64,000 nt of DNA from CALGLS01 sp965222105 (GTDB lineage Bacteria > Bacteroidota > Bacteroidia > Chitinophagales > Saprospiraceae), in the NCBI GenBank assembly GCA_965222105.1, contig CBDCTQ010000065.1, forward strand, positions 1 to 64,000, given 5' to 3'. Below, in pieces: positions 39,402 through 48,198 of the stretch. A model generated the notes under the pieces. It was not told the DNA's origin, ran no database searches, and worked only from the letters and a program-made list of their open reading frames with translations. A program made the position numbers and the translations under genes. The first letter of the stretch is position 1. Each line of letters begins with the position of its first letter.

Positions 39402-39620
39402 TTATTTCAATTTTACCATTTCATAATTTGTACTTCTTCCGCCAGCACTTTCTTTTCTCAGTATTCCTTTCGATATTAAATCTTGAATATCTCTTAAGGC
39501 TGTATCTGCTGAACATTTAGTTATTTTCCCCCATTTCTTTGATGTCAATTTTCCAAAAAAGTCATCCATTAATTTATTCAACATTAGTTCTCTGCCTTTC
39601 ATTAAAGGATTCCATTGCAT
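39402..39620 (-). pseudogene. C-terminal fragment of a Fic-family gene (after frameshift)
   Basis: Reads LMLNKLMDDFFGKLTSKKWGKITKCSADTALRDIQDLISKGILRKE, the winged-helix tail usual for Fic proteins of this type. It lies one frame away from the catalytic part. One extra A near 39,590 separates the two: removing it joins NERQR to LMLNKLM. Confidence 0.75.
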
Positions 39621-40092
39621 ATTTATTCCAAAACTTTGCTTTTTCTATTACTTTGGATAACACATCTGATGATGAGTTTAATGATTTCATTAAACAGTCT
39701 ATAAACCAATCTAACCACATTGTTATATCTAAGGTACCTTTTTGTGTTTTTTCTAGGATTTCATAATATCCTTTTCTTTCTTTCAATATTTGAGATGACA
39801 TACTATAATACCGTTGGATTACTCCATCCGATCTTGATAGTAATAAATCTGTTAATGCTCTTGCAATTCTTCCATTACCATCTTCAAATGGATGTATTGT
39901 CAAAAACCATAAATGTGCTATTCCTGCTTTTATCACTGGATCATGATGATTCTCATTATTAAACCAATTTATAAATTTATTGATTTCTAATTTTACCAAA
40001 CCTGATGATGGAGCTTGAAAATGTATTTTTTCTTTTCCTAATGCTCCTGATACAACACTAAGGAGTGTATATGTCACCCACGAAGCACTCAA
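39574..40092 (-). pseudogene. Truncated Fic-domain protein (catalytic part)
   Basis: It contains the Fic motif HPFEDGNGRIAR (about residues 90-101), the AMP-transferase active site, preceded by VVSGALGKEKIHFQAPSS. The usual N-terminal half, with the inhibitory helix or first half of the domain, is missing. The first roughly 15 residues (MSASWVTYTLLSVV) are encoded by the attC-like/repeat sequence at 40,058-40,092 and do not belong to the family. The 3' end is lost by a one-base frameshift. Both breaks make a working enzyme unlikely, although the core motif is intact. Confidence 0.75.
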
Positions 40093-40567
40093 ACCAAAGC
40101 GTACCCTTTCACAGGTGACATATACATTTCAGTTGAACACCCATGCCCTCAGCAGGCGATTTTACTAACGATCCAGAGATTTTTCCCCTAAAGGTATTTT
40201 CCTTTTGCGGGACCAGGCAGGAAAAGCAAACCACTTTCAGTTAACTTCAGTTGTCCTTCCCATGTCGAACCTGCGCCCAGCACGTTTGAGCAGGAAAGGT
40301 AATGATTTTTTGTCGTATCTCCAAAATAGTTGCCGGAAGCAAGCCGGGTTAGTAATAGTATTGTTAAATTCCATACAACAGGAAACAAGGTTAGTCTTTT
40401 CCGCCGATCCAACCTGCCGACCCCGACATTCGCCGGGGCAAGCTCTCTGGTGGGCACATCAGGTTAAATCCACCTTTGAATAACTTCCCGCCTTGCGGGA
40501 CAGGCTATGTAATCGTATTGTTATTCAATGGTTTAACAGTATTATAAAGCGACTTCTCACGTCGCAC
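40058..40567 (-). ncRNA. Group II intron 5' fragment plus shared repeat, copy 2
   Basis: On the minus strand it begins GTGCGACGTGAGAAGTCGC at 40567, after the exon-like AATAAATAAGTTTTCGTG. It follows the intron for about 110 bases, then has a large internal deletion and a GC-palindrome insertion near 40,425, then the repeat shared with 38.3-38.6 and 48.2-48.57 kb. At its far end it includes CAACACTAAGGAGTG and the pair ATATGTCACC/GGTGACATAT seen in the attC-like site at 48.2 kb. Confidence 0.55.
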
Positions 40568-40602
40568 CACGAAAACTTATTTATTAGCTGGCGTGTTTTT
40601 TT

Positions 40603-40992
40603 TTATTTCCAGATTAATTGCAAATTCGGATACTGATTGAATTTATCATCGGATGTGACAATTGGAATATTCTCTATCATTGACTGACATATTATCAGCC
40701 TATCAAATGGGTCTCTATGGTATAAATCTAAATTGCTTAGATGAAAAAGATGTGAAGTGCTTATTGGTAAAATTATGTAATTATTAATTCTTATTTGCTC
40801 TTCAATTACTTTTTTGAATGGTTCATTGAAAGTTAGTTTTCCAATATTTACTTTTATTGACATTTCCCATAAACTGGCGATGCTTAAATATTTTTCTTGT
40901 TTGGAATCAATTATGTCTTTTGCTTTTTGGCTTAACTGATTATCCCCAATTGCATACCAAATAAATGCATGAGTGTCTAATATATATTTCAT
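40603..40992 (-). CDS. VapC-type PIN-domain toxin
   Basis: 129 aa from the ATG at 40992 (MKYILDTHAFIWYAIG); an upstream in-frame ATG at 41016 overlaps the antitoxin. The PIN-domain acidic residues are visible: Asp6 in LDTHAFIW, Glu in ASLWEMSIK, and Asp in YHRDPFDRLIICQ and VTSDDKF. VapC proteins are Mg-dependent RNases, often cutting tRNA or rRNA, held inactive by the antitoxin. The antitoxin gene ends one base upstream, so they form one operon. This is the cargo of one cassette-like unit. Confidence 0.88.
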   Translation of the reverse strand: MKYILDTHAFIWYAIGDNQLSQKAKDIIDSKQEKYLSIASLWEMSIKVNIGKLTFNEPFKKVIEEQIRINNYIILPISTSHLFHLSNLDLYHRDPFDRLIICQSMIENIPIVTSDDKFNQYPNLQLIWK

Positions 40993-40993
40993 T

Positions 40994-41215
40994 TTATCTA
41001 TAATCTTTGAAGTCATCTAAAGGATGGTCAAAATCATCACTCATTACTATTAGTCCTTTAGCACTTCCAAAATTAGACTTTTTGTTTTCTTGAGACTCTT
41101 GATTAAATTTCTCATGGTATTTTGTCATTAAAAAATCAATATAATCAAGGACTTGAGCTTGTATTTCCTTAGGCAATTTTGAGTATTTATCAAATAATAA
41201 ATCATTCATAATCAA
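40994..41215 (-). CDS. DUF2281/VapB-like antitoxin
   Basis: 73 aa: DLLFDKYSKLPKEIQAQVLDYIDFLM...GSAKGLIVMSDDFDHPLDDFKDY. The DUF2281 start and the C-terminal PLDDF...Y motif are typical of antitoxins paired with PIN toxins; the acidic tail should bind the toxin. It is separated from the toxin ATG by one base. Such pairs usually autorepress, but no operator is obvious. Confidence 0.85.
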   Translation of the reverse strand: MIMNDLLFDKYSKLPKEIQAQVLDYIDFLMTKYHEKFNQESQENKKSNFGSAKGLIVMSDDFDHPLDDFKDYR

Positions 41216-41349
41216 GTACTTAGTTAAACAATCTGATTTAAATTACCACTATTTAACGATTTTATCAAATATTTAGTTCGAGCTTTCAATCTAACCAAAC
41301 TAATCAATTGATAATCAGACTTTTATATATAAATTTTATTTTTCGTTGC

Positions 41350-41447
41350 ATGCCAGCTAACGATTGGCTAGCTGCAGTAGCCAGCGGCGCGTTGGCTTTT
41401 GAGCGTCGGCTGAACTGCTGGCTATTGAAAGCTAGCCGCTGTTGAAC
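41350..41447 (+). other. attC-like site after the toxin-antitoxin cargo
   Basis: The order is GCCAGCTAAC, a spacer, GGCTAGC, a loop region containing AGTAGCCAGC and GCTGGCTATT, then GCTAGCC and GTTGAAC: about 98 bases with nested inverted repeats, the R''-L''-L'-R' order of integron attC sites. The first box is the reverse complement of the start of the toxin-antitoxin cargo (TTAGCTGGC at about 40,583). The last box (GTTRRRY-like) runs into the recombinase/HUH unit. Confidence 0.5.
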
Positions 41448-41503
41448 TAAGTTGCTACGCGACAATTCCCCCTCAATTTAGCAAATAAACTGAATATCCA
41501 CTA

Positions 41504-41538
41504 ATGTAGAGGTTTTTTAACCTTTAAAATCTCTACAT
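41504..41538 (+). promoter_or_regulatory. Inverted repeat directly before the recombinase start, copy 1
   Basis: ATGTAGAG (41504-41511) and CTCTACAT (41531-41538) enclose GGTTTTTTAACC and end one base before the ATG at 41540. It could be an operator or an mRNA hairpin masking translation initiation. Confidence 0.5.
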
Positions 41539-41539
41539 C

Positions 41540-42448
41540 ATGAAAAAAAGTAACCATTCTTCATCCATCAAAAGCCCCATGATCCAGCGGGCCAAACTTC
41601 ATGTGGATGGCTTCGCTGCTCTATTCGCTAAGCTCGAACAAAAAATCATCCTCGGCAGTTTGTCTAAATCTACTCTTCTGAATTACGGCCGATGCATCGC
41701 CAAAATCAGCCTTCACTTCAAATGCATTCCCACTCTGCTGGACGAAGAGCAGATCAACGGATACCTCCAACACCTGCTTACCAATCCACAACAACCTTCC
41801 AAGTCCTACTTCAAACACACTGTTTACGGCCTAAGGTTTTTGTTTCGCACTTTCAACATGGAAGACCGAATCGTCAAATTGCCTACGCTAAAACGATCCA
41901 ACAAACTTCCCGTCGTCCTCAACCAATCTGAATGCAGAAAACTTTTCAAAGCAGGCAGAATCCTCAAACACCGAGTCCTACTCAGTTTAATTTATTCTGC
42001 CGGTTTGCGCAACAAAGAAGTCCGCAACCTCAAACTCGCAGACATTGACTTTGAACGCAAAACAATCCACATCCGACAAACCAAATACAACAAGGATCGA
42101 TACCTACCCCTTTCTGATAAAATCAGCATTGGGCTGAAGAAATACATCCTGGCATACAACCCCAAAGTCTACCTGTTCAATGGTAAATCCATCGGCAGTC
42201 CACTTTCTGCAAGAGGAGTCCAGTGGACTTTGCGACAAACACTCAAAAGAACCGACATCAACAAAGAGGTCACCGTTCATACCCTCCGACATTCCTATGC
42301 AACTCATTTGTTAGAATTTGGTGTTGATGTCAATTCCGTGTCCAAATTGTTAGGACATGAGCTGCTTGCTACCACCCTGATCTATTTACATGTTGCCCAG
42401 ATCAAACCCATGCCAAGATTCAGCCCTTTCGACAAACTGTATCAATAG
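41540..42448 (+). CDS. Tyrosine site-specific recombinase (IS91-associated)
   Basis: 302 aa. The N-terminal SAM-like DNA-binding domain covers about residues 20-115, the catalytic domain about 125-290. All catalytic residues are visible: Arg in SAGLRNKEV, Lys in TKYNKDRYLP, His/Arg in HTLRHSYATH, His in LGHELLATT and the nucleophile Tyr in TLIYLHV. It breaks and rejoins DNA through a 3'-phosphotyrosine. Related recombinases accompany IS91-type transposases in Bacteroidota. I see no IntI-type insertion, so it is not a standard integron integrase. The next gene starts within its last 59 bases, implying coupling. Confidence 0.9.
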   Translation: MKKSNHSSSIKSPMIQRAKLHVDGFAALFAKLEQKIILGSLSKSTLLNYGRCIAKISLHFKCIPTLLDEEQINGYLQHLLTNPQQPSKSYFKHTVYGLRFLFRTFNMEDRIVKLPTLKRSNKLPVVLNQSECRKLFKAGRILKHRVLLSLIYSAGLRNKEVRNLKLADIDFERKTIHIRQTKYNKDRYLPLSDKISIGLKKYILAYNPKVYLFNGKSIGSPLSARGVQWTLRQTLKRTDINKEVTVHTLRHSYATHLLEFGVDVNSVSKLLGHELLATTLIYLHVAQIKPMPRFSPFDKLYQ

Positions 42449-43595
42449 CATCGTTCTGAAAAACATTATCGGAGATATCATCAATAGCCAATGGGATTAC
42501 ATTCGGTCTACTTTTAACTCGTTTAAAATTAGAATCCTCAACGCTATTCGCCGTTGCAGAACACCTGCAATGGGTGGGTCGTTGTACCGGTGTAATTCCT
42601 GCGGCCATTTTCATAAACGATATCATTCCTGCCGCAACCGCAATTGTCCTGTTTGCCAAAACACGCAAAAGGAGGAATGGGTACAAAAACAACAAGAACA
42701 AGTATTACCGTGTACATACTACCATGTCGTTTTCACCGTACCTCATCAACTCAACGAGTTGTTCCTGGCTTACCCCAGGCAGTTGTACAAACTCTTATTC
42801 GATGCCTCCTGGCAATGCCTCAACCAGTTTGGGTGGAACCCCAAATTCCTGGGGGCGCAAATTGGGGCTACTTCCGTTTTGCATACTTGGGGCAGCAACC
42901 TAAGTTACCACCCCCACATCCATTGCATCGTTCCGGGGGGCGGCATTACCTTAAAAAACAAGTGGAAGATCGCCAATGGCAATGGAAAGTTTCTCTTTCC
43001 CGTCCAGGCAATGAGTCCTGTCTTTCGGGGCATTTTCATGAAAAAATTTAAAGATTTTTGTCAGCGCAATGGTTTAGATGACATTGATGATCTGACCAAT
43101 GAACTTTATAAAATTTCATGGATCGTATATGCCAAGCCTCCTTTTGGCGGCACGGAAGGCGTCATTAGATACCTGGCCCGATACACGCACAAAATCGCTA
43201 TCACCAACCACCGGATCATCGACTTTTCAAACAATACTGTTACATTTTCTTACACCGATTACAGACATCGAAATCAAAAAAAGAAGACCACTTTATCGGC
43301 TCAAGAATTTGTACGTAGGTTTGCGATGCACATCCTTCCCAAAGGGTTTTGTAGAATCAGACACTACGGCATATTGAGCAGCACTTATAAAAACAAACTC
43401 TTCCCCAACATCCCCAAACAACAAACCAAAACCGACTGGGTAAGTTTTTGGAAGGCCAAAGGACTCGACGTCCTAAAATGCCCTCATTGTCAATCGGGCC
43501 GACTTGTTTTCTTTGGCGAGTTAGTTCCCATCAGAGGGCCGCCACCAACTATCCAAAAACCTCCCCAAAACCAACCTTCCGTTTCTTTGACCTAG
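42390..43595 (+). CDS. IS91-family HUH transposase
   Basis: 401 aa from the only ATG ahead of the conserved region, overlapping the recombinase gene by 59 bases. There is an N-terminal zinc-binding region (CNSCGHFHKRYHSCRNRNCPVCQ, about 65-87). The HUH metal site is HPHIHC (about 176-181), and the catalytic Tyr region is IRYLARYTHKIAITNHR (about 262-278). HUH enzymes nick one strand and move single-stranded DNA by rolling-circle replication, acting at GAAC- or CAAG-type targets; the unit here begins at TTGAAC. The Cys-rich tail (CPHCQSGRL) may be a second zinc knuckle. Confidence 0.9.
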   Translation: MLPRSNPCQDSALSTNCINSIVLKNIIGDIINSQWDYIRSTFNSFKIRILNAIRRCRTPAMGGSLYRCNSCGHFHKRYHSCRNRNCPVCQNTQKEEWVQKQQEQVLPCTYYHVVFTVPHQLNELFLAYPRQLYKLLFDASWQCLNQFGWNPKFLGAQIGATSVLHTWGSNLSYHPHIHCIVPGGGITLKNKWKIANGNGKFLFPVQAMSPVFRGIFMKKFKDFCQRNGLDDIDDLTNELYKISWIVYAKPPFGGTEGVIRYLARYTHKIAITNHRIIDFSNNTVTFSYTDYRHRNQKKKTTLSAQEFVRRFAMHILPKGFCRIRHYGILSSTYKNKLFPNIPKQQTKTDWVSFWKAKGLDVLKCPHCQSGRLVFFGELVPIRGPPPTIQKPPQNQPSVSLT

Positions 43596-43804
43596 TCAAG
43601 GGGTGGGAGGGGTATGTCATCAACGGAATTATTGCCGACATAACAATACAATTTCAAAATGCATTTGTACAATTATCATACTCTTTTAGACTTGTAGTAC
43701 TCTTCAATGCAGCACTAAATGTAAAATCAGCACGATACCATTTGTGCTCCTCGCTTTTCTCCTACAAAATTATATTTGCTTTCTCCTAGCCTTTGGTCGA
43801 CTTC

Positions 43805-44881
43805 GTTCAACAGAGTTTTCATGCTGGGTTCCCGTTATTCACGGGACAGGCTGTGCCGACCGGTCGGGTAGGTCGGGAGGGTTGCCCCTCCTTTCCCCCC
43901 TCAGAACAGACCGAACTAGTTTCCCAGTAATCTGCTCAAGCACTCATAACGGTTATGATCACCGCACCGAGCATTGTAAGCTACTCGATTTTACGATGAT
44001 AGATGTCAAAATGACTACCATCAGCCCGGTTTAAAAGTATCAACCTTACATTTGCCCCGGTTAAACTAATGATTCTGTTGGCACAGCCAATCAGTTATTC
44101 ATGGGTTGAAATAACTCCTGGCCTCCACTGCTCTGACCCAGATAAAGTCATTCGTACACCGTTCTCGTAATTGAGCACCTGCCGGAAGTCGGCTCGGCTT
44201 TCGCCGGGAGTAATGTTGATTGATTTCGTTTTACCCCGATGATCAATCTCAACTTCTATCCCTGTCATTACAACAAGGCATCTATCTGGCTATGCCGCTA
44301 GACAGGTTCGCTTTTTCCAGCATCCTTTACCTGCACCGCCATCGTAGGGAATTACTTCCTTCCTACTCCTTAAAAGGAGAACGATACAGGCTTACCGTGT
44401 TTCGCTTTTAATACTGAGTGGGTTAGCGTCCACCTCTACCCCGGAGGAATTTTCCTTTCTGACTCCTAAGGGTCAGAAACAGGGACTACGCATGGTGAGT
44501 TCGTGAACTCCATGACCCTACCTCTCGTCTTTTTGACTACGGCGTATATAGTCTTTTCCGCCGTTCTTAAGTAACGAGGCTTACAGTGATTCACATATAT
44601 TACGCATACCATTCATTCCGCTTCCTCCTACCGCAAAAGACTAGCAGTTTTCGCTTTGATCTCTCGGTCGCCACTTATCCCGATCGGAATCGGGAGGAGC
44701 TTTGTTGTCCTTCGGGCTTAGCACCCCACCATTACTAGTGACGCACCCCGAAGTAGGAAACTGATGGTAGCACATCAGGTTAAATCCACCATTGAATAAC
44801 TCATGTAAAATTGTTGTTCTTCCGATGGTTTAACAGTATTATAAAGCGACTTCTCACGTCGCACCACGAAAACTTATTTAT
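43805..44881 (-). other. attC-like site of recombinase unit 1, interrupted by the group II intron
   Basis: The outer parts match the uninterrupted site at 51264-51319: GTTCAACAGAGTTTTCATG ... GTGCCGACCG on the left and CACGAAAACTTATTTA on the right. A 24-bp palindrome-containing insertion (TCCCGTTATTCACGGGACAG) is also present here and absent from the other site. The restriction-modification cargo begins at TTGGGCGTA just after it. Confidence 0.5.
43863..44864 (-). ncRNA. ORF-less group II intron RNA
   Basis: Roughly 1,002 bp on the minus strand, from GTGCGACGTGAGAAGTCGC at 44864 to ...CCTACCCGAC at 43863. Domain V is recognisable at about 43,950-43,910: GAGCAGA pairs with TCTGTTC, and the inner stem is closed by a GAAA tetraloop, followed by CTGAGGGGGG and a domain VI-like hairpin. 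Upstream bases (GCGAAACACGG, GGAAAAAGCGAA) look like domain I. There is no reverse transcriptase gene, so it must rely on a protein in trans or be stranded. The 5' GTGCG and 3' AC ends agree exactly with the intron-free site at 51.3 kb. It is oriented against the cargo genes. A plus-strand frame at 44220-44411 is not considered a gene. Confidence 0.75.
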
Positions 44882-44893
44882 TTGGGCGTAGTT

Positions 44894-44923
44894 TTGTTTT
44901 TTATTGTTCTTTTTCTACCTTTG
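44894..44923 (+). promoter_or_regulatory. -33/-7 promoter of the methyltransferase gene
   Basis: TTG at 44894-44896, a 19-base spacer, then TACCTTTG at 44916-44923, an exact TAnnTTTG. It overlaps the alternative GTG start at 44923, which supports the ATG at 44956 as the real start. It lies just inside the left end of the cargo. Confidence 0.6.
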
Positions 44924-44955
44924 TGTTTTACACGCCGTGTTTAAAATTTGTCAAC

Positions 44956-47163
44956 ATGTTTGAAAAACTATACAAAGCAGTACAAGATAATACAATTACG
45001 GTTCAAGACCTTTCTGAGAAATACAAAGTTAGTAATCGAACTGTAAGGAGATGGTTAAATAATGAATCAAAACCTAAGGTAGAGATTCAATATGAGCTGA
45101 ACAATCTTGTTGAGAAGAATGAACTCTATCAGTTGAAGAAATCCTTTTCGGAGGAGGAATCAATCTTAAAATCCCAAATTGATAATCTATTGATAGGATT
45201 AAGAGAAAGTTTTCATAGGTGGGGGAAATATTCATCAAGAAATGAAGCATTAGAAGAGCTTAGTAAACTGATACTTGCCCAAATATCATTAATCAAAAAT
45301 GGTAAAAAGGGTTTTCACGAATTTAGTAATTGTGGCAAAGATTCAAAGACCAACACTATTTTCATTCAAGAAATTAACGACGCAATTTCTTTGCTTTTAA
45401 AAGATATAAAGGATAATCAAATACTGAATGGGGCAATAAAAATTTCAATTGTTCCTGAACAATCTTCTCTTATAAAAGAAATATGTCAAGAATTCAAAAA
45501 AGTAAATTGGAGTTTGATTGAATCCATTTCAAGATTAGATTTATTCAATGAAATATTCGGACGATTTTTAGCTAATTCATTTGTGGATGAAAAGGAAATG
45601 GGGCAATATCTAACTCCAATTGAGATGACAAGATTTATGGTTAGCCTATGCATATCAACATTATCGAACAAAGAATATACAACTTTAATTCACCCTGAAA
45701 AGTGTGTTAATTTCGGTTACATTTTAGACCCCTCATGTGGTGCAGGGTCATTTCTTGTTGAGATTATTCATCAGTTACTTCCTGATGTCATGGAAAAGTA
45801 TGGAGAGCAAAAGGCAAATCAATGGATACAAAACATGGGTAATCATGTTTTATTTGGCATTGATAAAAGCAATAGGATGGCAAGATTGACTCTGTTTAGT
45901 TTCAGTACATTAGGGATTCCTACAACTAATATTTATTCTATTAATTCTTTAGACCTGTCCAAAAATAAAGAGCTACTTCGCCAGCAACTTGAGGGAAAAG
46001 TGAACCTTATTCTTACAAATCCACCATTTGGGGCAGAATTTAGTGGAAATACTTTGATTCAATATCAACTATTTACTTCTTGGGCTAATAGAAAACCTAA
46101 AAAAATTGATTCTGAATTATTGTTTATAGAAAGATATGTTGAGTGGCTTAAAGATGGAGGGTATTGTATAACTGTAGTTCCAGATAGTGTTTTAACTAAT
46201 AGGGGTTTATTTCATGACCTAAGAAAAGGAATTCATCCATTCATTGAATTACAATCAATTATTTCTTTCCCTTCTGAAACTTTTAGTGCTGCTGGCACCT
46301 CAACAAAGACTTCTGTAATGAGCTTTGTCAAAAGTAATCAACAAATTGGAGGTACATATTTCGGGATTTGTAAAAATATTGGTTACAAGGTAATAACTAA
46401 GGGGAGCAACAAAGTGAAAATATCAACAGGTGAATCTGATTTGGAATCAATTCTTATAGAAATGATAAGAGAAGATACACAATTGAAATTTGGTCGAAGG
46501 ATAGATTTTGATGACAGCTATCATAGGTGGGATGCTAATTATCATGCTTCTTTGAATGAATCAGAATATTCTATAATTAATAATCCTTCTGAAAACTGTA
46601 TTTTATTATCAGACGTAGCGGATTTAGTAAATGATAGAATTGACCCAAGAAGAATATATAGCACTGAATTCAACTATATCGAAATATCAGATATATTACC
46701 TTCGGGATTGGTAAAATCAAAAACTATTAAATCTATCGAAGCACCGAGTAGGGCAAGAAAACGTGTTCAGTTAGGTGATGTCTTAGCTTCAACTGTAAGA
46801 CCTGAACAAAGAAAAATTGGATATATAATTGACAGAAAAGACCAAAATTCAATCTGTACAACTGGTTTAGCAGTCCTTAGACCAAAAAATATATCTTCAA
46901 GCCTTTTGGTTAGTTTATTAAAATCAGATTTTGTGACAAAACAATTATTGAGAAATAACATAGGAATAGCTTATCCAGCTATTGATGAAAATTGCTTTTT
47001 GGATGTAATTCTTCCAATTACAAAGTATGATATAAGTGAGCTTAATGAAAAGTCTAATACTCTGGAAGAACTTCAAATTAAACTTATTGAAAACCAATCC
47101 AATTACTTAAATCAAATCCAGTCTAAAGTAGTCGGGTGGTTATCTTCTCACAACCTTTCTTAG
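44956..47163 (+). CDS. HTH-containing adenine N6-DNA methyltransferase fused to a specificity domain
   Basis: 735 aa from the ATG at 44956. Residues about 13-45 form a helix-turn-helix (ITVQDLSEKYKVSNRTVRRWLNN). The HsdM-like methylase core has motif X GQYLTP (216-221), motif I DPSCGAGSF (258-266) and motif IV NPPFG (355-359). The C-terminal part (about 555-735, CILLSDVADLVNDRIDPRRIYS...) looks like one HsdS-type target-recognition half. It methylates adenine at a specific site using SAM. The adjacent convergent gene is a likely nuclease, overlapping by 4 bp. The N-terminal HTH may autoregulate or help target recognition; this is inference. Codon use is AT-rich. Confidence 0.88.
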   Translation: MFEKLYKAVQDNTITVQDLSEKYKVSNRTVRRWLNNESKPKVEIQYELNNLVEKNELYQLKKSFSEEESILKSQIDNLLIGLRESFHRWGKYSSRNEALEELSKLILAQISLIKNGKKGFHEFSNCGKDSKTNTIFIQEINDAISLLLKDIKDNQILNGAIKISIVPEQSSLIKEICQEFKKVNWSLIESISRLDLFNEIFGRFLANSFVDEKEMGQYLTPIEMTRFMVSLCISTLSNKEYTTLIHPEKCVNFGYILDPSCGAGSFLVEIIHQLLPDVMEKYGEQKANQWIQNMGNHVLFGIDKSNRMARLTLFSFSTLGIPTTNIYSINSLDLSKNKELLRQQLEGKVNLILTNPPFGAEFSGNTLIQYQLFTSWANRKPKKIDSELLFIERYVEWLKDGGYCITVVPDSVLTNRGLFHDLRKGIHPFIELQSIISFPSETFSAAGTSTKTSVMSFVKSNQQIGGTYFGICKNIGYKVITKGSNKVKISTGESDLESILIEMIREDTQLKFGRRIDFDDSYHRWDANYHASLNESEYSIINNPSENCILLSDVADLVNDRIDPRRIYSTEFNYIEISDILPSGLVKSKTIKSIEAPSRARKRVQLGDVLASTVRPEQRKIGYIIDRKDQNSICTTGLAVLRPKNISSSLLVSLLKSDFVTKQLLRNNIGIAYPAIDENCFLDVILPITKYDISELNEKSNTLEELQIKLIENQSNYLNQIQSKVVGWLSSHNLS

Positions 47164-48074
47164 CCCCAAACTTCATCAATTGTTGAAAACCAAGTCTTAT
47201 CGTCAATCTTGCAAATTGGATTTTGATTTACATGTTCTGGATATTTTGCAGCATAAGGTAAGCCATTTGGGCTGTCAGCTATTGAAATAGACTTAGCAAA
47301 GGCAAAATCTTTTATATTTCCTGTTCTCAAAAAAAGGTTTACCGCAAAAATATCCTGAGTCTCAAATTTGCAACTACTTGTTGGATAATAAGTTTTTCTC
47401 TGCTCAGGAGTCCATAAGTTTTCTGGTCCTTTAGGTTTAGACGTTGTGCTGTGAATCAGCCTTGCATAGTCTGTATTTGTTCCCCAAAGTGATTTTGCCT
47501 CTATCTTTTTTGTTATCCCATTCTTCTCAAATTCAAAGTCATAGTTATAATATGTTCCAAGATGCCTTGCAGTATCTTCGGGCATTCTTCTGACAATATA
47601 TCCTCTGGTTTCTGCATGTTTTGCTAAATAATATTCAGCCAATGAACTTAACACTTTGGCAGATGCCCCATATTGGTCAATTTCAAGATAATCATTTGTT
47701 GTCAACTCATCAACAGCGATTTCTAATTGTTTCTTCGTACTCCCAACATATATTTCGCCTTCAGCAGTTTTATTAACTATATCTGTAGTAACAATTCTTC
47801 CTTTGCATATTTCCCTCCACACACCGTTGTCTTCAACGTAGCTTCTCGGGACAAACTTTCCTGTCATTCCTCTTTGCATAACATGACTCCAATCATCTTC
47901 TATGCTAATTTTAAATTTTGCTTTCCAATGAGATTGTCCAGCCTCCTTATAAAGGATTTTATCAATTTCGAGGATAGGAATTACGATTGGAGAAAGAACC
48001 GCTTCAAGAGCTTCTGGTTCAACTTCTCCATATCTTTTCTTTATCCTCTCGTAAAATTCTTCAATATTATCCAT
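47160..48074 (-). CDS. Putative PD-(D/E)XK restriction endonuclease
   Basis: 304 aa. A nuclease core is suggested by YYNYDFEFEKNGITKKIEAKSLWG, with Asp179 and Glu192-Ala-Lys194 in the D-(x)n-ExK arrangement. The rest has no motif I recognise. Pairing with the methyltransferase, convergent with a 4-bp overlap, supports a restriction enzyme of the same system. Convergent layout means the two genes have separate promoters, which could delay the nuclease relative to the methylase after transfer. Function is inferred from motif plus context. Confidence 0.75.
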   Translation of the reverse strand: MDNIEEFYERIKKRYGEVEPEALEAVLSPIVIPILEIDKILYKEAGQSHWKAKFKISIEDDWSHVMQRGMTGKFVPRSYVEDNGVWREICKGRIVTTDIVNKTAEGEIYVGSTKKQLEIAVDELTTNDYLEIDQYGASAKVLSSLAEYYLAKHAETRGYIVRRMPEDTARHLGTYYNYDFEFEKNGITKKIEAKSLWGTNTDYARLIHSTTSKPKGPENLWTPEQRKTYYPTSSCKFETQDIFAVNLFLRTGNIKDFAFAKSISIADSPNGLPYAAKYPEHVNQNPICKIDDKTWFSTIDEVWG

Positions 48075-48198
48075 TGCTGTAAAATTCTTGTGTGTTGGAT
48101 TCTTAGTTCATTATCTATTTCAAATTGGCGAAGATAATCAATTCGATTTGACTACTTTGGTTTGATTGCAATGTTTTGTTTTTTTTCCTTTTAATTAC

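Larger units (their letters stand above)
41440..43812 (+). mobile_element. Tyrosine recombinase + IS91-family (HUH) unit, copy 1
   Basis: 2,373 bp from TGTTGAACTAAGTTGC to CGACTTCGTTCAACA, whose ends are near-perfect inverted repeats (14 of 15). It contains two overlapping genes on the plus strand. An equally long copy lies at 48899-51271 in the same orientation. The first roughly 500 bp of coding sequence are identical between copies, and differences are clustered further on. Confidence 0.85.

Noticed and set aside
41540..42448. Integron integrase IntI
   Set aside because: The protein has the general tyrosine-recombinase residues but not the extra IntI-specific insertion near the third conserved box. 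It resembles recombinases paired with IS91-type transposases.
44220..44411. Small plus-strand protein gene between recombinase unit 1 and the methyltransferase
   Set aside because: It lies within the group II intron RNA on the other strand and has no recognisable domain.
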